Shown here one piece after another: positions 60,997 through 64,000 of a DNA stretch of 64,000 nucleotides. Where the stretch lies: positions 1-64,000 of the forward strand of contig CALKTH010000036.1 of NCBI GenBank assembly GCA_937997485.1, read 5' to 3'. The notes under the pieces are model-generated. The model saw nothing but the letters and a program-made list of their open reading frames with translations, ran no database searches and was not told where the DNA came from. Numbering within the stretch: position 1 is the stretch's first letter; each line of letters begins with the position of its first letter. Made by a program: the position numbers and the translations under genes. The DNA is from an uncultured Acidimicrobiales bacterium (GTDB taxonomy: Bacteria; Actinomycetota; Acidimicrobiia; Acidimicrobiales; SZUA-35).

Positions 60997-62181
60997 GTGT
61001 CAGGATCACTCGCAACGCCGGGAGAGCAGATACCTCCGTTCCACGTGATGGAAGTCATGCGAGCAGCCGCGGAGCGAGAGGCTGCAGGCCTGGATGTCCT
61101 CCACCTCGAGGTGGGGCAGCCGTCGACCGCAGCACCAGCCTCGGTGAGGAGGGCGGCCAAGGCGGCGCTCGACGAGGATGTGCTTGGCTACACCGGCGCG
61201 CTTGGGCTCCCGGCGCTACGCCAGCGCATCAGCCAGCACTATCTCGACACCTACGGCGTTGCTGTCGACCCGAGGCGGGTCGTGGTGACCACAGGGGCAA
61301 GCGGCAGTTGCGTCCTTGCTTTTCTGGCCATGTTTCGCCCCGGCGACAGAGTGGCCGTGATTGAGCCCGGCTACCCGTGCTACCGCAACGATCTCATGGC
61401 CTTCGGCATCGACGCGGTGCCCGTTCCCGTCGGTCCCGCCGAACAGTACCGACCCTCGGCCGCGTCCCTTGAGGCCGCCCGTCTCGAACACGGCGAACTT
61501 GCGGGACTGATTCTGGCCAGCCCCTCGAACCCGACCGGCACGGTCTTGTCGGCCGGTGACCTCGACGAACTGCTGGCGTGGTCAGAGACGCACGGAGTGC
61601 GAGTCATTGTCGATGAGATCTACCACGGCATCACCTACGGCCAAGCTGCGCCGACCGCTCTGGCACGCTCGACGAGCGCTGACGTGTCGGTTTTTGGATC
61701 GTTCAGCAAGTACTGGTCCATGACCGGATGGCGCCTCGGCTGGATCGTTGCCCCGGACAGTCGTATCACCAGCCTGGAACGCTTGGCGCAGAACCTCACG
61801 ATCTCAGCACCAACGCTCTCACAGCTGGCCGGCATCGCCGCGTTCGACGCAGCAGCAGCTTGCGAAGAGAATCGAGCTCGCTATGAGCGGAACCGCGCCA
61901 TTCTTCTCGACGGACTTCCCGCCGCTGGACTCGGTCAGATGGCACCCGCCGACGGAGCGTTCTACATCTGGTCCGATGTGTCAGACCTGCTCACGAACCA
62001 ACTCCCAACGAGCCAAGCGCTGTGTACCCATTGGCTCGACTCGCTCGGAATCGCCGTCACCCCCGGCATCGACTTCGACCCACAGCGCGGCGACCGCTTC
62101 GTTCGGTTCTCGTACGCGGGGTCGGAAGACACCATGCGAGAGGCCGTCCGCCGCCTCACCACGTGGTCGGCGCAACGATGA
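60997..62181 (+). CDS. Class I/II pyridoxal-phosphate aminotransferase
   Basis: A 394-residue PLP enzyme. LEVGQPSTAAPASVRRAAKAALDEDVLGYTGALGLPALRQRI opens the fold, VVVTTGASGSCVLAFLAMF contains the substrate region, LASPSNPTGTVLSAGDL is the conserved NPTG, and VFGSFSKYWSMTGWRLGW carries the Schiff-base Lys. The amino donor/acceptor pair is unknown. GTG start. The TGA lies within a 16-bp repeat that also forms the start region of the next gene. Confidence 0.9.
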   Translation: MSGSLATPGEQIPPFHVMEVMRAAAEREAAGLDVLHLEVGQPSTAAPASVRRAAKAALDEDVLGYTGALGLPALRQRISQHYLDTYGVAVDPRRVVVTTGASGSCVLAFLAMFRPGDRVAVIEPGYPCYRNDLMAFGIDAVPVPVGPAEQYRPSAASLEAARLEHGELAGLILASPSNPTGTVLSAGDLDELLAWSETHGVRVIVDEIYHGITYGQAAPTALARSTSADVSVFGSFSKYWSMTGWRLGWIVAPDSRITSLERLAQNLTISAPTLSQLAGIAAFDAAAACEENRARYERNRAILLDGLPAAGLGQMAPADGAFYIWSDVSDLLTNQLPTSQALCTHWLDSLGIAVTPGIDFDPQRGDRFVRFSYAGSEDTMREAVRRLTTWSAQR

Positions 62182-62198
62182 CGTCGGCGCAACGATGA
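62166..62198. repeat. 16-bp tandem repeat joining the aminotransferase stop to the DUF983 start
   Basis: GTCGGCGCAACGATGA occurs at 62166-62181 and 62183-62198, a 17-nt period. The first copy carries the TGA stop of the aminotransferase (62179-62181); the second carries the ATG at 62195 used by the DUF983 gene. The duplication has apparently built a stop and a start from the same word. Confidence 0.85.
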
Positions 62199-62710
62199 AC
62201 ACGTCGCGACGCTCGTCGCCGCAGCGTCCCTCGCCCAAGCAACAGCGGCTTCAGTCCGATGTCGTTCGGCGGGGCCCAAGCATCGCAGTGATGCTCTGGC
62301 GAGGAGCCACGCTCGGGTGCGCGGCATGCGGCACACGCGGTCTGTTTCGCCGTTGGGTCGTCATGAAGGACGATTGCCCCCGTTGCGAACTCCATTTCGA
62401 ACGGATCGAAGGGCACTGGATCGGGGCGATTGGTATCAACACAATCGTGAGCTTCGGCCTTCTGGCGCTCACGATCGCTGGTGGTTTGATCGCCACCTTC
62501 CCCGACTTCAAGACCACCCCGTTGATCATCACCGGAATCCTGGTATCGATCCTGGCGCCGACGGTGTTCTTCCCCGTCAGCAGAACGCTCTGGACCGCCA
62601 TCGACATCTCGATGCGGCCACTCGAAGATGACGAAGCCGACTGGTCCATCGTGGATCCCGAAGGCACCACCCCCGCCAGCACGGCACCGGCAAGCAAGGA
62701 CACACCATGA
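62195..62710 (+). CDS. DUF983 family zinc-ribbon membrane protein
   Basis: A 171-residue protein; the track ORF runs back into the aminotransferase, so the ATG 62195 is used. It has a zinc ribbon (LGCAACGTRGLFRRW with DDCPRCELHFER), then two membrane helices (GINTIVSFGLLALTIAGGLIA and TPLIITGILVSILAPTVFF), as in DUF983 proteins, and a Thr/Ala-rich tail. Function unknown; some DUF983 genes are near cytochrome oxidase assembly genes, but not here. It overlaps mtr by 4 nt. Confidence 0.84.
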   Translation: MNTSRRSSPQRPSPKQQRLQSDVVRRGPSIAVMLWRGATLGCAACGTRGLFRRWVVMKDDCPRCELHFERIEGHWIGAIGINTIVSFGLLALTIAGGLIATFPDFKTTPLIITGILVSILAPTVFFPVSRTLWTAIDISMRPLEDDEADWSIVDPEGTTPASTAPASKDTP

Positions 62711-64000
62711 CGACCCAAGACACCCCAGTCGACACCTCATCCGAGGTCGAGACGTTCGACCTGATCATCATCGGCAGCGGCTCAGGCAACTCGATTCCGG
62801 AGTACATGAGCGATTGGAACATCGCCCTCGTTGAGCGAGACGTGTTTGGTGGCACCTGCCTGAATCGCGGCTGCATCCCCTCCAAGATGTTCGTACTCCC
62901 GGCCGACATCGCGGAGTCGGCCAAGCATGGCAAGCGTTTGGGTGTCAACACCGAGTTCCACGGCGTGGACTGGATCGGCATTCGCGATCGCGTATTCGGC
63001 CGCATCGATCCCATCGCTGCCGGTGGTGAGGAGTATCGAGCCACCGGGTCGCCGAACGTCACCCTGATCCAGGGAACGGCCCGCTTCACCGGCGACAAGA
63101 CCTTCGATGTTGACGGCCGCATGATCACGGCGCCGCTTGTTCTTCTCGCCGCCGGAGCGCGTCCCACCACGCCGCCCATTCCCGGGCTGTCCACGGTTCG
63201 CTCCCACACCTCTGACTCGATCATGCGGCTCGACACCTTCCCGCGCCGCCTCGGCATCATCGGTGGCGGCTTCATTGCCGCCGAGATGGGGCACGTCTTC
63301 GCCGGCTTTGGTTCTGAGGTCACGATCTTCAATCGATCTGGAGCGCTGCTTCGGGCCCAAGACGGCGAAGTCAGCGAGCGCTTCACCGAAGTGTTCGCCA
63401 AGCGGGCCACGCTGTGCCTCGGTCACGTCCCGGAGAAGATCGAGCAAGAGGGCGAGACGATCGTGGTCACCAGCAAAGGGAAGCGCTACGAGTTCGACGA
63501 GCTGCTCGTCGCCGCCGGGCGTCAGCCGAACTGCGATCTCCTCGACGTGGCGTCCGGCGGGGTGGAAACCCACCAGCAGGGGCATGTTCAGGTCGATGAA
63601 TACATGCGCACCAACGTCGAGGGCGTGTACGCCATCGGCGACCTCGCCAACAATTGGCAGCTCAAGCACGTCGCCAACAAAGAAGCCAAGGTCGCCTTCT
63701 GGAATCTTGCGCACCCAGACGAGATGAAGACGATGAGCTACAAGGCGGCACCGAGTGCGGTGTTCTCTGAGCCTCAGGTGGCAACGGTCGGGTTGACCGA
63801 AGAGCAGGCCAAGGCCCAAGAGATTCCGTACAAGGTGGGCAAGCGTGACTTCGGCGGCACGGCCTACGGATGGGCGCTCGAAGATGACACTTCGTTCGCC
63901 AAGGTCCTCGTTCATGCCGAGACGGACCTGATCATTGGCGCTCACATCATCGGGCCGCTCTCTGCCACGCTCATCCAGCCCCTCATCCAGGCTATCCAGT
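62707..64000 (+). CDS. mtr: Mycothione reductase-like FAD disulfide oxidoreductase, 3' truncated
   Basis: 431 codons are visible; the frame continues past the window. ATG 62707 overlaps the DUF983 stop (ATGA). FDLIIIGSGSGNSIPEYM binds FAD, GGTCLNRGCIPSKM has the redox-active CxxxxC, RLGIIGGGFIAAEMGHVFAGFG is the NAD(P)H-binding motif and GVYAIGDLANN the second FAD motif. The GSGSGNSI opening and the C-terminal features are those of mycothione reductase, which reduces mycothiol disulfide in actinobacteria. A lipoamide dehydrogenase is the alternative. The interface domain is partly missing. Confidence 0.86.
   Translation, partial: MTTQDTPVDTSSEVETFDLIIIGSGSGNSIPEYMSDWNIALVERDVFGGTCLNRGCIPSKMFVLPADIAESAKHGKRLGVNTEFHGVDWIGIRDRVFGRIDPIAAGGEEYRATGSPNVTLIQGTARFTGDKTFDVDGRMITAPLVLLAAGARPTTPPIPGLSTVRSHTSDSIMRLDTFPRRLGIIGGGFIAAEMGHVFAGFGSEVTIFNRSGALLRAQDGEVSERFTEVFAKRATLCLGHVPEKIEQEGETIVVTSKGKRYEFDELLVAAGRQPNCDLLDVASGGVETHQQGHVQVDEYMRTNVEGVYAIGDLANNWQLKHVANKEAKVAFWNLAHPDEMKTMSYKAAPSAVFSEPQVATVGLTEEQAKAQEIPYKVGKRDFGGTAYGWALEDDTSFAKVLVHAETDLIIGAHIIGPLSATLIQPLIQAIQ

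Noticed and set aside
62782-63945. 387-residue minus-strand ORF
   Set aside because: Antisense to the mtr gene, whose frame has clear FAD/NAD and CxxxxC motifs; no family signature on the minus strand.
1-64000. tRNA or rRNA genes, IS elements, integrases, toxin-antitoxin or defence systems
   Set aside because: I looked for T-loop-like motifs, transposase signatures and defence-type domains on both strands and found none that I can support.

Overview
The window reads as an ordinary chromosomal segment of a high-GC actinobacterium, most likely class Acidimicrobiia (Ilumatobacter-like or a related uncultured lineage). The evidence is a fused two-domain FO synthase for coenzyme F420, two F420-type LLM oxidoreductases, a mycothione reductase-like enzyme, LytR_C, DUF3151 and DUF5522 proteins, an actinobacterial-type tRNA m1A58 methyltransferase, many GTG starts, and several acyl-CoA genes. 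Lineage is inferred from gene content alone. I saw no tRNA, rRNA, transposase, integrase, phage structural gene or CRISPR array. Coding density is very high, with short gaps and many 1-8 nt overlaps between stop and start codons.

Layout. 1-6515: a DUF5522 fragment, a crotonase, a minus-strand trio (glycerophosphodiesterase, gamma-glutamyltransferase homologue, membrane-anchored EEP phosphatase), then an MFS carrier overlapping a second crotonase. 6598-15320: a secreted DUF4214/beta-propeller protein, an operon of acyl-CoA synthetase, DUF1330-like protein and SDR, a thioesterase coupled to a SirB1-type protein, a flavin reductase and an acyl-CoA dehydrogenase. 15397-24428: histidine phosphatase, pyruvate kinase with DUF3151, a MobA-like protein, RNase D, an untracked 57-residue acidic protein, a ClC channel with a Cys-rich partner, and a LOG protein. 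24425-29203: FO synthase behind an overlapping HxlR regulator, GrpB, DUF2087 and AlkB. 29221-36811: transaldolase and transketolase, FIST, a TetR regulator, and a two-subunit NDP-forming acyl-CoA synthetase. 36868-40783: DacB-type carboxypeptidase, Lon-N domain protein, three small proteins, TrmI. 40787-48606: acyl-CoA dehydrogenase, PEP carboxylase, epoxide hydrolase, LytR_C, NUDIX, and pantothenate kinase coupled to a 67-residue CaiB-tail protein. 48578-55649: glycosyltransferase, sulfotransferase and the glycogen genes glgX, glgA and glgC. 55790-64000: a 30-codon ORF ending in a hairpin, YceI, paired LLM oxidoreductases, a third crotonase, MFS, aminotransferase, DUF983 and mtr (cut by the window end).

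The genes suggest a heterotroph with fatty or branched acyl-CoA degradation, a lower-glycolysis/anaplerosis set (pyk, ppc), the non-oxidative pentose phosphate pathway, glycogen storage, and F420 plus mycothiol redox chemistry. I found no clear new defence or mobile system. The most unusual signals are small: a repeat confined to convergent gaps, short duplications spanning stop codons at four loci, a stand-alone CoA-transferase tail coupled to coaA, a small acidic protein, and a tiny ORF plus terminator between divergent glgC and yceI.
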